A stretch of 64,000 nucleotides of DNA from Tabrizicola fusiformis (GTDB lineage: Bacteria; Pseudomonadota; Alphaproteobacteria; Rhodobacterales; Rhodobacteraceae), in contig NZ_JABUHN010000006.1 of the NCBI RefSeq assembly GCF_013328815.1, positions 236,860 to 300,859 of the forward strand, written 5' to 3'. Made by a program: the position numbers and the translations under genes. The stretch's first letter is position 1; each line of letters opens with the position of its first letter. The notes under the pieces are model-generated. The model was not told the DNA's origin. It did not search any database and saw nothing but the letters and a program-made list of their open reading frames with translations. Of this stretch, positions 1 to 8,803 are shown piece after piece.

Positions 1-246
1 CACCGCCTGATGCGCCGCCTCCAGATCGCCCAGAATGCCCTTGAGCCGCTGGTAATAATCGCTGCCCGCCCCCGTGGCCGAAACCGAGCGGGTCGAGCGG
101 GTCAGAAGCCGCACGCCCAACAGCGCCTCAAGATCCGAGATGCGCTTGCTGGTCAGACTTTTCGACAGGCCCAGCCGCCGTGCCGCCGCCGAAAAGCTGC
201 CTTCCTCGACCACGGCCACGAAACTCTGCATGACAGATATGTCCAC
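1..246 (-). CDS. LysR-family transcriptional regulator, N-terminal part (runs off window)
   Basis: This is the N-terminal 82 codons of a LysR-type DNA-binding regulator whose remainder lies left of the window. Read on the minus strand it shows the typical winged helix-turn-helix, with SFVAVVEEGSFSAAARRLGL, SKSLTSKRISDLEALLGVRL and TRSTRSV. A GTG start at 246 has GGGAG nine bases upstream; an in-frame ATG lies five codons further in. It is divergent from the secreted repeat protein at 449, with about 200 bp between them holding GTTCG/CGAAC repeats. LysR proteins commonly control a divergent neighbour, so that gene is the natural target, but this is inference. Confidence 0.85.
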   Translation of the reverse strand, partial: MDISVMQSFVAVVEEGSFSAAARRLGLSKSLTSKRISDLEALLGVRLLTRSTRSVSATGAGSDYYQRLKGILGDLEAAHQAV

Positions 247-324
247 TGACGCACACTCCCGATGCCCATACGCGCGAATTGTGCGTTCATACGGATGAAG
301 TCAAGACTTCCGTCGCAAGAAGTG

Positions 325-351
325 GTTCGATCCCATCGAACGATCCGTTCG
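325..351. promoter_or_regulatory. Alternating GTTCG/CGAAC inverted repeats, candidate LysR operator
   Basis: GTTCG at 325-329, CGAAC at 337-341 and GTTCG at 347-351 form two overlapping inverted repeats. The first extends to 7-bp arms (GTTCGAT, CCC, ATCGAAC at 325-341). They sit in the 202-bp divergent gap between the LysR gene and the secreted repeat protein, where a LysR regulator would bind. Confidence 0.4.
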
Positions 352-448
352 GCAAAACGCGGCTTATGTCCGGGGCTTGTCAGGTCCATTTCCCTCTCAT
401 CCGGCGCAGGAAACCCGCCGAGAGTTGAAACCGAAAAGGACAAGAACA

Positions 449-949
449 ATGAACCGCTTTACTTTTGCCGCTGCCGCTCTGGCCCTTGGCACCTCTGCTC
501 TGGCCGCCCATGCCGCCAGCCCCGCCGCCGAACAACTGGCCGCCAAGCTGGGCCTGAACGCCGATGCCTACAGCGTGACCGAACTGAACATCATCGACCA
601 GGCGCTGCGCGACGGCGACGCCAACACCGTCAACCTCTATGTCAAGGGCGGCAACCGCGCGGCCCTGGCCGACAGCGTGACCCCGGGCAGCGCCCAGCTT
701 GCCGCCAATCTGGGGCTTGATCCGGCGAAATACAGCCTGACCGAACTGTCGATCATCGACAGCGCCCGCAAGGCGAAGAATGCCGATGTGGCCGCCTTCT
801 ACACTTCGGGCCGCAACCGCGACATCCGCGGCGGCGTCGGCGAAGCGAGCGAGGGCAAGGCGCAACTGGCGGCCTCGTTGCGGGTGAATGCAGCGGATTA
901 TTCGCTGGCCGAACTGACCAGCCTGTATCTGGCCAGCGTGACGCCGTAA
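449..949 (+). CDS. Secreted protein with tandem QLA-LGL-YSLTEL repeats
   Basis: A 166-aa protein with a clear Sec signal peptide (about residues 1-22, ending ALAAHA) and almost nothing but an internal repeat. Two full units of roughly 55 aa and a third half unit each carry QLAA-x-LG-[LV]-N/D...YS-[VL]-[TA]-EL. The first two continue into a basic GG/GR-NR turn and the third stops after the YSLAEL half. An AAAAGGA Shine-Dalgarno lies nine bases before the ATG. A strong terminator follows. I do not recognise a characterised function. I believe short proteins with this motif occur in other Rhodobacteraceae, so it may be a lineage-specific periplasmic or surface protein. Its divergent LysR neighbour suggests regulated expression. 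Confidence 0.75.
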   Translation: MNRFTFAAAALALGTSALAAHAASPAAEQLAAKLGLNADAYSVTELNIIDQALRDGDANTVNLYVKGGNRAALADSVTPGSAQLAANLGLDPAKYSLTELSIIDSARKAKNADVAAFYTSGRNRDIRGGVGEASEGKAQLAASLRVNAADYSLAELTSLYLASVTP

Positions 950-970
950 TCGCCGTCCTCCCTCACGGAC

Positions 971-1000
971 AAACGGGCGCCCGCTTTCGGGCGCCCGTTT
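971..1000 (+). terminator. Rho-independent terminator after secreted repeat protein
   Basis: A perfect 13-bp stem, AAACGGGCGCCCG with CGGGCGCCCGTTT, and a CTTT loop, followed by a T-containing tract. It lies 22 bases after the stop at 949 and before serS. Confidence 0.85.
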
Positions 1001-1068
1001 GCGTCTGGTCTTTTCCCGGGCGGGCAAATGCGGCATAACGCCCGCGAAACCGAAGACCGGAGGCAATG

Positions 1069-2361
1069 ATGCACGATATCCGCACGATCCGCGACAACCC
1101 CGCCGCCTTTGAGGCGGCTCTCTCGCGCCGCGGTCTGTCGGGCGTCGCCGCCGAGGTGCTGGCGATCGACGAAAGCCGCCGTGCCCGGATTCTGGCTGCC
1201 GAAACCGCACAAGCCGCGCAGAATGCCGCCTCGAAAGAGGTGGGCGCCGCCAAGGCCAGCGGCAATGAGGCCGAGTTTGAACGCCTGCGCGCCCTTGTGG
1301 CCGAGAAGAAGGCCGAGGTTGCCCGGCTGACCGCCGAAGCGGGCGATGAGGATGCGCGCCTGCGTGACCTTCTGATGACCATTCCGAACCTGCCGCTGGA
1401 TCAGGTGCCCGATGGCCGCGACGAAGACGACAATGTGGAGATCCGCCGCTGGGGCAGCCCGCGCAACTTCGACTTCACCCCACGCGAACATTTCGACATC
1501 GCGGGCGTGAAACCGGGGATGGATTTCGAAACCGCAGCCAAGCTTTCTGGCAGCCGTTTCGTGGTGCTGAAAGGTGCCGTGATCCGCGTTCACCGCGCGC
1601 TGGCGCAGTTCATGCTGGACACCCATATCGAAGAGCATGGCCTGACCGAAACCTGGACCCCGGTTCTGGTCAAGGAAGAGGCGATGTATGGCACCAACCA
1701 ACTGCCGAAATTCGCCGAAGACAGCTATCAGACCACGAACGGCTGGTGGCTGATCCCGACTTCGGAGGTCACCCTGACCAATTCGGTCGCGGGCGACGTG
1801 CTTGAGGCGGCGGCCCTGCCGATCCGCATGACGGCACATACCCAGTGCTTCCGCTCCGAAGCGGGGTCGGCGGGCAAGGACACTTCGGGAATGCTGCGCC
1901 AGCACCAGTTCGAAAAGGTCGAAATGGTGACGATCTGCACCCCCGAAACCGCGCTGGAAGAACATGAGCGGATGACGGTCTGTGCCGAGGCCATCCTGCA
2001 AAAGCTGGGCATCCCTTACCGGACCATCGTGCTTTGCACCGGAGACATGGGCTTTGGCGCGCAGAAGACCCATGATCTTGAGGCATGGCTGCCCGGCCAG
2101 AATAAATACCGCGAGATTTCCAGCGTCTCGACCTGCGGCCAGTTTCAGGCCCGCCGGATGAACGCCCGGTTCCGCCCTGCGGGCGGCGGCAAGCCGGAGT
2201 TCGTGGCCACGCTGAACGGCTCGGGCCTTGCGGTGGGCCGCTGCCTGATCGCGGTGCTGGAGAACGGGCAACAGGCCGACGGCTCGGTTGATCTGCCTGC
2301 GGTGCTGCACCCCTATCTGGGCGGCAAGACCCGGATTTCGGCGGCAGGCGTTCTGGAGTGA
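1069..2361 (+). CDS. serS: Serine--tRNA ligase
   Basis: A 430-aa class II aminoacyl-tRNA synthetase that charges tRNA-Ser (and tRNA-Sec where present) with serine in the cytoplasm. The N-terminus [14 protein letters not shown] leads into the long antiparallel coiled-coil arm (about residues 25-105). The catalytic core has the motif 2 region with [20 protein letters not shown] and HQFEKVEMV, and a motif 3-like [20 protein letters not shown]. Length fits the family. The start could be ATG 1066 or 1069; GGAGG at 1059-1063 is better spaced for 1069. It stands alone, with terminator-like hairpins before and after. Confidence 0.97.
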   Translation: MHDIRTIRDNPAAFEAALSRRGLSGVAAEVLAIDESRRARILAAETAQAAQNAASKEVGAAKASGNEAEFERLRALVAEKKAEVARLTAEAGDEDARLRDLLMTIPNLPLDQVPDGRDEDDNVEIRRWGSPRNFDFTPREHFDIAGVKPGMDFETAAKLSGSRFVVLKGAVIRVHRALAQFMLDTHIEEHGLTETWTPVLVKEEAMYGTNQLPKFAEDSYQTTNGWWLIPTSEVTLTNSVAGDVLEAAALPIRMTAHTQCFRSEAGSAGKDTSGMLRQHQFEKVEMVTICTPETALEEHERMTVCAEAILQKLGIPYRTIVLCTGDMGFGAQKTHDLEAWLPGQNKYREISSVSTCGQFQARRMNARFRPAGGGKPEFVATLNGSGLAVGRCLIAVLENGQQADGSVDLPAVLHPYLGGKTRISAAGVLE

Positions 2362-2367
2362 TCGCCC

Positions 2368-2393
2368 GGGCCGGGGGCAGCAGCCCCCGGCCC
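2368..2393 (+). terminator. GC-rich hairpin after serS
   Basis: GGGCCGGGGGC and GCCCCCGGCCC pair over an AGCA loop, seven bases after the serS stop. There is no T-run, so it may be a weak terminator or an mRNA 3' stabiliser. Confidence 0.5.
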
Positions 2394-2439
2394 CCCGCCC
2401 GCGACTGATCCGGCAAGCGTCGGTGCGCGTAGAAGGGGC

Positions 2440-3129
2440 ATGAAAACCGCATTCCTTCTGTTGCTGGCCACTCTGGCCTTTGCCGTGGCGCCCTATCTTT
2501 CGGCGCCCTTCACCGGCTTTGATCCCGCAGCCTTTCCGGTGCAGATCGACCGACCGGCGGTGCAGCCTACCGGCTATGCCTTTGCCATCTGGGGGCTGAT
2601 CTATCTGGGCCTGATCGGCAATGCCGCCTTTGGCCTGATCGCCCGGGCCGATCACCCGGACTGGCAGCGCCCGCGCCTGCCCCTGATCGCGGCGCTGGTT
2701 CTGGGCAGCGGCTGGATCGCGCTGGCGCTGTTTCAGCCGCTCGTGGCGACGGGGGTGATCCTGTTGATGGCGGCGGCTGCGGTTCTGGCCTTGCTCCGCG
2801 CGCGGCCAGCGCAGGATTTCTGGCTGCTGTCGGCGCCTTTGGCGCTGTTTGCCGGCTGGCTGACGGCGGCAAGCGCGGTTTCGGTCGGCGTGATGCTGGC
2901 GGGCTATGGCCTGTTGTCCAACAGTGCCGCGGCGCTGACAATGATCGCAGTGGCCCTTGCCGTTACCGGATGGGTGCAAGGCCAGACCCCGCGCCAGCCG
3001 CTTTACAGCGCCGCCGTGATCTGGGCGCTGACCGGCATCGCCGTGGCCAACGGCGGCACCCTGCCCCTTGTCACCGGCGCCGCCCTTGCCGCAGCTTTGG
3101 TGCTGGCGGTTCTGGCGCTGCGGCGCTGA
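2440..3129 (+). CDS. TspO/MBR-like (tryptophan-rich sensory) membrane protein
   Basis: A 229-aa very hydrophobic protein, apparently about seven membrane segments. AFAIWGLIYLGLIG near residue 48 and FAGWLTAASAVSVGV near residue 134 are the signature segments of proteins annotated as tryptophan-rich sensory/TspO-related. This form is longer than classical TspO (about 160 aa), so it belongs to the divergent branch and porphyrin or steroid binding should not be assumed. AAGGGGC directly precedes the ATG. It ends convergently with der, nine bases away. The closing segment is an Ala/Val/Leu helix followed by RR. Confidence 0.6.
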   Translation: MKTAFLLLLATLAFAVAPYLSAPFTGFDPAAFPVQIDRPAVQPTGYAFAIWGLIYLGLIGNAAFGLIARADHPDWQRPRLPLIAALVLGSGWIALALFQPLVATGVILLMAAAAVLALLRARPAQDFWLLSAPLALFAGWLTAASAVSVGVMLAGYGLLSNSAAALTMIAVALAVTGWVQGQTPRQPLYSAAVIWALTGIAVANGGTLPLVTGAALAAALVLAVLALRR

Positions 3130-3138
3130 CCGGCCCTG

Positions 3139-4608
3139 CTATTCGCCCGTGTTCTTTTCCTTGTGCTTGCGCAGGCGCGAAGGCGTGTGGAACTTGCGTT
3201 CCTTCCACGGATTCTCATTGCCCTGGCTGCGGAAGAACAACCGGATCGGCGTGCCCGGCATGTCGAAATGTTCGCGCAAGCCGTTGACCAGATAGCGTTT
3301 ATAGCTTTCCGGCAATTCCTCGGGGCGCGAGCATTTGATGACAAATCCCGGCGGCCGCGTCTTGGCTTGGGTGATATAGCGCAGCTTGATGCGGTGGCCG
3401 CCCGGCGCCGGCGGCGGGTGCGCCTCGGTCATCGCGCCCAGCCACGAGTTCAGCCGCGCCGTCGCCACCCGGCGGTTCCACACGTCATGCGCCTTGCGGA
3501 TCGCATCATGCAGCCGGTCAAGACCGCGGCCGGTCTTGGCTGATACGGTGATCAGCGGCGCCCCGCGCAACTGCGGCAAGAGACGTTCGAACATCTCTTT
3601 CAGCTCGGCCAGCTTTTCCTGCTTTTCGTCTTCCAGATCCCATTTGTTCACCGCGACGACGACCGCCCGCCCCTCGGTCTCGGCGAAATCGGCGATGCGC
3701 AGATCCTGCACCTCAAACGGAATTTCCACGTCCAAAAGGACCACCACCACCTCGGCAAAGCGCACGGCGCGCAAGCCATCGGCCACTGACAGCTTTTCCA
3801 GCTTTTCGGTGACCTTGGCCTTCTTGCGCATCCCCGCAGTGTCGAAAATCCGCACCGGCGTTCCCATCCAGTCCGACCGGACCGAGATGGCGTCGCGGGT
3901 GATGCCCGCCTCGGGGCCGGTCAGCAGGCGGTCCTCGCCGATGATCTTGTTGATCAGCGTCGATTTTCCGGCATTGGGCCGCCCGATTACCGCGATTTGT
4001 AGCGGTTTTTTTGCGGTGGGCTTGTGCGCCTCTTCATCGGCCTCAAGCTCGGCTTCTTCCTCGGTGATGTCGAGGTCGGTTTCCGGCGTGTTCTCGGCCT
4101 CACGCGCCGCGAACTCCCCTTCCAGCGGCTTCAGCTCGCGGTAAAGGTCGTCCATCCCCTCGCCATGTTCGGCGGAAATGCGGATCGGCTCGCCCAGCCC
4201 CAGCGAATAGGCTTCCAGCGCACCGCTGTCGCCCGCCTTGCCCTCGGCCTTGTTCACCGCAAGGAAGACCCGGGCATTCTTCTTGCGCAGGATGTCGGCA
4301 AAAACCTCATCCGCCGCCGTGACACCGGCACGGCCGTCGATCACGAACAGGCAGGCATCGGCCATTTCCACCGCACGCTCGGTCAGGCGGCGCATCCGGC
4401 CCTGAAGGCTGTCGTCGGTGACATCTTCCAAGCCCGCCGTGTCGATCACGGTAAAGCGCAGATCGAACAGCTTGGCATCGCCCTCGCGCAGGTCGCGCGT
4501 CACGCCGGGCTGGTCATCGACCAGCGCCAGCTTGCGGCCCACCAGCCGGTTGAACAGGGTGGATTTGCCCACATTGGGGCGCCCCACGATGGCAAGGGTA
4601 AAGCTCAT
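3139..4608 (-). CDS. der: Ribosome biogenesis GTPase Der (EngA)
   Basis: A 489-aa tandem GTPase needed for 50S subunit assembly. Two G domains are visible. The first has GRPNVGKST at the N-terminus, DTAG and NKAE; the second has GRPNAGKST near residue 211, [11 protein letters not shown] and NKWD. A KH-like C-terminal domain ends in a basic tail. The linker between the G domains (about residues 160-200) is strongly acidic, with runs of Glu/Asp. It is the third gene of the conserved yfgM-bamB-der block, 71 bp after bamB, and probably shares its transcript. ATG 4608 is preceded only by a weak GAGAAG. Confidence 0.97.
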   Translation of the reverse strand: MSFTLAIVGRPNVGKSTLFNRLVGRKLALVDDQPGVTRDLREGDAKLFDLRFTVIDTAGLEDVTDDSLQGRMRRLTERAVEMADACLFVIDGRAGVTAADEVFADILRKKNARVFLAVNKAEGKAGDSGALEAYSLGLGEPIRISAEHGEGMDDLYRELKPLEGEFAAREAENTPETDLDITEEEAELEADEEAHKPTAKKPLQIAVIGRPNAGKSTLINKIIGEDRLLTGPEAGITRDAISVRSDWMGTPVRIFDTAGMRKKAKVTEKLEKLSVADGLRAVRFAEVVVVLLDVEIPFEVQDLRIADFAETEGRAVVVAVNKWDLEDEKQEKLAELKEMFERLLPQLRGAPLITVSAKTGRGLDRLHDAIRKAHDVWNRRVATARLNSWLGAMTEAHPPPAPGGHRIKLRYITQAKTRPPGFVIKCSRPEELPESYKRYLVNGLREHFDMPGTPIRLFFRSQGNENPWKERKFHTPSRLRKHKEKNTGE

Positions 4609-4679
4609 CTTCTCGATCCGTCACTTGGGCCTGCCCCCGGGCGGGGGAAGGCAAGCGCCCCCCTTACAGCGGAACGGGT

Positions 4680-6059
4680 CTAGCGGAAAGCGTGAATCTG
4701 CCCGTTGCCGCCCATCACCAGCAGCATCCCCCCCGCCAGCGCCGGGGCCGAAGCCGCGCCACCCGGAATTTCCGCGCCGCCGATCAGGCTGCCATCCACT
4801 GGGCTGAACAGCCGCAACTGCCCGTCCGACGACACCACCGCCAGCCGCCCACCCGCCAGAACCGGGCCGTAATGCGCGGTGATCGCCTTGTGGTTCTTGA
4901 CCTTTTCCTTGTCGTAATAGGGCATGTCGGTGGCCCAGATCACGTCGCCCGTGGCGGCATCCATCCGCACCAGCCGCGCCTCGTCATTCACGACAAAGAC
5001 CGAGCCGCCCACCACCAGAGGCGGGTTCATCGCGCCTTCGGTGGCGGTCCAGATCCGCTTGCCATCGGCGACACCAATCGCCACCGTCCGCCCCGAGGCG
5101 GAGCCGACATAGGCCACGCCGCCTGCAATCACCGGATCGCCCGTCACGTCGCCGACGCCGGCATAGGCGCGCCCGTTGCGTTGCCCGGCCACGGCGCCCA
5201 GCCATTGCCGCGCGCCATCTTCACGCGCAACCGCCATCACCTGACCCGAGGCGAAGGGAAGGATCACCGCATCGCCCGTCACCGCAGGCGCCGCCGGGCT
5301 GATCACACCCGAGCCGGAGCGCACGCCCGTCACCTGCCAACGGATCTTGCCATTGGCAGCGTCCAGCGCCGTGCCGGTGCCGTCGCGCGCCACGACATAA
5401 ACCGTGCCACCCTCAACCGAGGGGGCGCCCGCCACCGGCCCATCCAGCCGCTGGCGCCATTTCACCGCGCCCGTGCCGGCGTCAAAGGCGATCACCTCGC
5501 CATAGGCGGTGCTGGCAAAAACGCTGCCACCCGCCGCCGCCAGCCCGCCGCCGACCACGTCGCTGCCGCTATCAAACTCGGGCAGCAGCGAGGCTTCCCA
5601 TTGCAGGGCGCCGCCAAGGCCAAGGGCGACCACCCGCTTGCCCGCATCCATCGCAAAGACCCGGCCACCCGCCACCACCGGCGCCGCCGTCACCCGGGCG
5701 CGCTTGGCATTGCCCGCGCCGACCGAAGCCGACCAGACCCGCACCGGCGCCGCCGACAGCGCGCCATGCAGGCCGGTATGGGCGGCATTGCCGCCACGCT
5801 GCGGCCAGTCGGCATTGGCCTGTTGCCCCGGAAGCGAGATCGGCGCCGAACCATAGCCCGCCTTCGGATCGGCGGCGACCGGCGCAGGTTGCCCCTCGAC
5901 CGCGACAGAATCTTCCAGCGGTGCGCGCACCGGGAAGCGCTCGCCCTCAAGGATCACGTCCTTTTCGCAACCGGCCAGAGCCGTGCCCGCCAGCAGCGCC
6001 GCGATCCCAAGCCTTTTCGACCAGTTGCCCAACAGGTGGCTCCCTTCCCGATCCGTCAT
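4680..6059 (-). CDS. bamB: Outer-membrane assembly lipoprotein BamB-like (PQQ-type beta-propeller)
   Basis: A 459-aa lipoprotein. The signal segment ends LLAGTALAGC, a lipobox with the acylated Cys at about residue 30. It is followed by eight-bladed propeller repeats of the type VYVVARDGTGTALDAANGKIRW, given here in part: Y-V...A-L-D-x-x-x-G-x-x-x-W. This is the BamB subunit of the BAM complex that inserts beta-barrel proteins into the outer membrane. ATG 6059 has AAGG upstream. A TTG at 6032 with GGGAG seven bases away would give a more standard signal peptide and is a real alternative start. The yfgM-bamB-der order matches that in enterobacteria, which supports the call. Confidence 0.88.
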   Translation of the reverse strand: MTDREGSHLLGNWSKRLGIAALLAGTALAGCEKDVILEGERFPVRAPLEDSVAVEGQPAPVAADPKAGYGSAPISLPGQQANADWPQRGGNAAHTGLHGALSAAPVRVWSASVGAGNAKRARVTAAPVVAGGRVFAMDAGKRVVALGLGGALQWEASLLPEFDSGSDVVGGGLAAAGGSVFASTAYGEVIAFDAGTGAVKWRQRLDGPVAGAPSVEGGTVYVVARDGTGTALDAANGKIRWQVTGVRSGSGVISPAAPAVTGDAVILPFASGQVMAVAREDGARQWLGAVAGQRNGRAYAGVGDVTGDPVIAGGVAYVGSASGRTVAIGVADGKRIWTATEGAMNPPLVVGGSVFVVNDEARLVRMDAATGDVIWATDMPYYDKEKVKNHKAITAHYGPVLAGGRLAVVSSDGQLRLFSPVDGSLIGGAEIPGGAASAPALAGGMLLVMGGNGQIHAFR

Positions 6060-6067
6060 TCGGCCTT

Positions 6068-6739
6068 TCAGCCCTGATCCTGCCCCGGCGTCTTCACCTC
6101 GGGCGGCGTGCCGCCCAGCGCGGTGATCACCTGACCCGCGCGTGCGCGCAGAGCCGAAGGCGCCTCCTGATCCTGCATCAGCGCGGCAAGGGCCGCAATC
6201 GCCTCGTCCTTCTTGCCTTCTTCGATCATGAGATAGGCAAGCTGCTCTTCGGCCAGCACACGCAGGGCACGGCCCGGTGCCGCAATACCGGCAAGCAGGC
6301 TGCGCCGCTCGGCCAGCGCCATGTCGCTGCCCGCCGCCAGAACACGGCGCAGCGCGGCGATGTCGCGGTAAAGCTGCGGCTGCGTCGAATCGGCCAGAAG
6401 GCTGTCGAGCGCCGCCAGCGTGCCCGCCTTGTCCTCGGTCGGGTCCGAGGCCAGCATCAGCGCCTTGAGCGCCGCCTGCCCGCCATCGGCCGGAACCGCC
6501 TCGATCGCGGCGCGGCGTTCGGCGGGACCGCCAAGGTCAAGCGCATCCAGAAGGCTGTCGCCAAAGGCTTCGGCCCGCGCCTCGGCCCGCGATTTCTGCC
6601 ATTCGTTCCACGCGGCACCGCCCACGACCAGCGCCACGGCCAGAATGCCGATCCAGCCATATTTGCGGAAAGCCGCGAAAAGCCGGTCGCGGCGCACCTC
6701 TTCGGTGACCTCGTCGATGAAGCTGTCGGTATTGCTCAA
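6068..6739 (-). CDS. YfgM-like tetratricopeptide ancillary membrane protein
   Basis: A 223-aa inner-membrane protein with a cytoplasmic N-terminus (SFIDEVTEEVRRDRLFAAFR), one membrane helix at about residues 28-46 and a TPR-like periplasmic domain rich in Ala/Leu helices. YfgM of E. coli interacts with SecYEG and periplasmic chaperones, and sits directly before bamB as here. The start appears to be TTG at 6739: GGAGAG lies just upstream, while the only nearby ATG (out of frame) runs into a stop after five codons. The stop is eight bases before the bamB ATG. Confidence 0.8.
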   Translation of the reverse strand: MSNTDSFIDEVTEEVRRDRLFAAFRKYGWIGILAVALVVGGAAWNEWQKSRAEARAEAFGDSLLDALDLGGPAERRAAIEAVPADGGQAALKALMLASDPTEDKAGTLAALDSLLADSTQPQLYRDIAALRRVLAAGSDMALAERRSLLAGIAAPGRALRVLAEEQLAYLMIEEGKKDEAIAALAALMQDQEAPSALRARAGQVITALGGTPPEVKTPGQDQG

Positions 6740-6952
6740 AGCCGGCTCTCCATGTTTGCCCCTGTCTTACACGCGCGGGGCGCGCCTTGCCAAGCCCCGC
6801 ACCAAGCGGCACCCGCCCGCCGCACCTTTTGCCGCCCTTGCCGCGGGTCAGGCATGGCGGCACAAGCCCCGTTCGCGCCATGATTGCACCGCAATTATAT
6901 GGAATTAGACCGATTGTCTGCTTTTGCGGAACAACGCGCCGGAATTTGCCTG

Positions 6953-7900
6953 ATGGACTTCGCACTGGTCACCAATCTCTTGCTGTTTCTGGGCGCCATG
7001 GGCGTCACCTTTGCGCTGGACAGCGGTGGCAGCAGCGATGACGACGATGAAAGCCGCGCCGACAGTGGTGCTGCGGACCAGAACGCAACGCATTTGCTGT
7101 CTGATGGCAGTCACCATGACGACGAAGACAGCCTTGCCGCCGACCGTGACAACCTTGCCTGGTTCCTGACCTCGGGCGAAGTGGTGTTCGATCAACTGCC
7201 CTCGAACAGTTTCGCCATGCTGCCGCCCCCCGAAGCGCCCTCCGAAGCACAGGCAGCAACGCCGGAACCGGACCCGGCCGACAAGGTGCCGGACGAAGAT
7301 GCGGCGGCGCCAGAGGCCGTTGCCCCCGAGGATGACCTTGCCGAAGCCCTGCATGATCCGGCCGAAGACCTGGCTGCGGAACCGGCAGAGCCCGCCCCCG
7401 CCGCGACCAGCATCGAACTGGCCTATCTGCCCGCACTCGACCCCGACACCGGAGAGCCTCTGGTGCCCGAGCTGACAGTGCATCCGACCGAAGACGGCAC
7501 GGGGTCGGTGGTCTGGCTGGACGGGCTGGAAGTGGCGCGGTTCGATGACCTGCCCGACCTGACCCCGGAACAGATCAGCCTTCTGCCCGAAGACCCGTCT
7601 GCAGAGGACAGCCCGGCACCGCATGACGCGGAGACGGCGACCGACCCCGACGAGGCCGCGACTGACGACCCGGTGCTGATCGAAGCCTTCACCCCCGGCG
7701 CCGAGCAGATCGAGATTGCCTATCAGCCCGCCACCGATGCCACGGGCGCGCCGCTGCCGCCCGACATCCGCGTGGAGCATACCCTTGAGGATGACGAACA
7801 GGCCGCACTGGTGTTGCTTGACGGCTATGTCGTCGCCCGGGTGGTGGGCAGCGGGGCGGCGCAGTTGCGCCCCGCCGATATCGTCGCAACCCCGCTCTGA
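6953..7900 (+). CDS. Membrane-anchored acidic protein with duplicated C-terminal module
   Basis: A protein of about 315 aa from ATG 6953 (GGAA eight bases upstream); a longer frame from 6884 exists but its first 23 residues look non-coding. One N-terminal hydrophobic helix (MDFALVTNLLLFLGAMGVTF) is followed by GGSSDDDDE and a long Asp/Glu/Ala/Pro-rich low-complexity stretch. The C-terminus has two copies of a roughly 60-aa module. The first begins IELAYLPALDPDTGEPLVP and the second IEIAYQPATDATGAPLPPD; each continues into a short W/LLDG-x-x-VAR strand and a closing P-E/D-I segment. The very low pI suggests an extracytoplasmic or cation-binding role. I do not recognise a named family. Confidence 0.6.
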   Translation: MDFALVTNLLLFLGAMGVTFALDSGGSSDDDDESRADSGAADQNATHLLSDGSHHDDEDSLAADRDNLAWFLTSGEVVFDQLPSNSFAMLPPPEAPSEAQAATPEPDPADKVPDEDAAAPEAVAPEDDLAEALHDPAEDLAAEPAEPAPAATSIELAYLPALDPDTGEPLVPELTVHPTEDGTGSVVWLDGLEVARFDDLPDLTPEQISLLPEDPSAEDSPAPHDAETATDPDEAATDDPVLIEAFTPGAEQIEIAYQPATDATGAPLPPDIRVEHTLEDDEQAALVLLDGYVVARVVGSGAAQLRPADIVATPL

Positions 7901-7902
7901 CC

Positions 7903-8685
7903 TCAGATCGTGGCGAGCGTGGCGCCCCCGTCCAGCAGGATGTTCTGGCCCACGATGAACCCGGCGTGAACCGAGCAAAGAAAGGCGCAGGCCGCCCCGA
8001 ACTCTGCCGCCGTGCCATAGCGGCGGGCGGGGATCGTCGCCATCCGCTCGGCCCGCGCCGCGTCCATCGTGATGCCCTTGGCCTTGACCACCCCGCTGTC
8101 CAGCGAGGTGGCGCGATCGGTGTCATGGATACCGGGAAGCAGGTTGTTGATCGTCACCCCCTGCGGCGCCACCTGCCGGGCGGTGCCCGCGACAAAGCCG
8201 GTCAGCCCGGTGCGCGCCGCATTCGACAGGCCAAGCTGCGCGATGGGCGCCTTGACCGACTGGCTGGTGATGTTGACCACCCGGCCCCAGCCCCGCGCCA
8301 TCATTCCCGGCATCAGCGCCTGCATCAGCGCGATGGGCGTCAGCATGTTGGCATCCAGCGCCTTGATGAAATCCTCGCGGCTCCAGTCGCTCCAGAGGCC
8401 GGGCGGCGGTCCGCCGGCATTGGTCACCAGAATGTCGGCCCCCGCCGCCTCGGCCAGAACCGCCGCACGCCCGGCCTCGGTGGCGATATCGCCCGCCACC
8501 GTCACCACCCGCACGCCATGGGCCGCGCGGATCGCCGCTGCCGTCGCCTCCAGCGCTTCGGTGCCACGCGCATTCAGCACAAGGTCCACCCCTGCCGCCG
8601 CCAGCGCCTCGGCGCAGCCGCGCCCCAGACCTTTCGAGCCCGCCGTCACCAGCGCCCGCTTGCCCCTGATCCCCAGATCCATCAT
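7903..8685 (-). CDS. SDR-family oxidoreductase lacking the canonical YxxxK
   Basis: A 260-aa Rossmann-fold protein of the short-chain dehydrogenase family. The nucleotide-binding TAGSKGLG near residue 15, NARG, the NAGGPPPG loop and the VVNITSQSVK strand are all present. Where classical SDRs have Tyr-xxx-Lys this protein reads LGLSNAARTGLTGF, so both catalytic residues are replaced. It therefore belongs to a divergent SDR branch whose chemistry, if any, is uncertain. AGGAG lies before two possible ATGs (8685 and 8682). It ends three bases from the convergent acidic protein gene. Confidence 0.8.
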   Translation of the reverse strand: MMDLGIRGKRALVTAGSKGLGRGCAEALAAAGVDLVLNARGTEALEATAAAIRAAHGVRVVTVAGDIATEAGRAAVLAEAAGADILVTNAGGPPPGLWSDWSREDFIKALDANMLTPIALMQALMPGMMARGWGRVVNITSQSVKAPIAQLGLSNAARTGLTGFVAGTARQVAPQGVTINNLLPGIHDTDRATSLDSGVVKAKGITMDAARAERMATIPARRYGTAAEFGAACAFLCSVHAGFIVGQNILLDGGATLATI

Positions 8686-8803
8686 CCCGCTCCTGTCCTG
8701 TGCCGGGCCAGACTAACAGCCGCGCGGCAGCCTTCTCAAGCCGCCGCGGCACGGAAATTCCCCTTGAGGGACCACCGCCTTTTGCCTAACTGAGAGGCAG
8801 AGG

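Noticed and set aside
898..2979. Long open frame antisense to serS
   Set aside because: Its translation is Arg/Gln/His-rich without recognisable motifs; it is the usual shadow of a GC-rich gene. serS is unambiguous.
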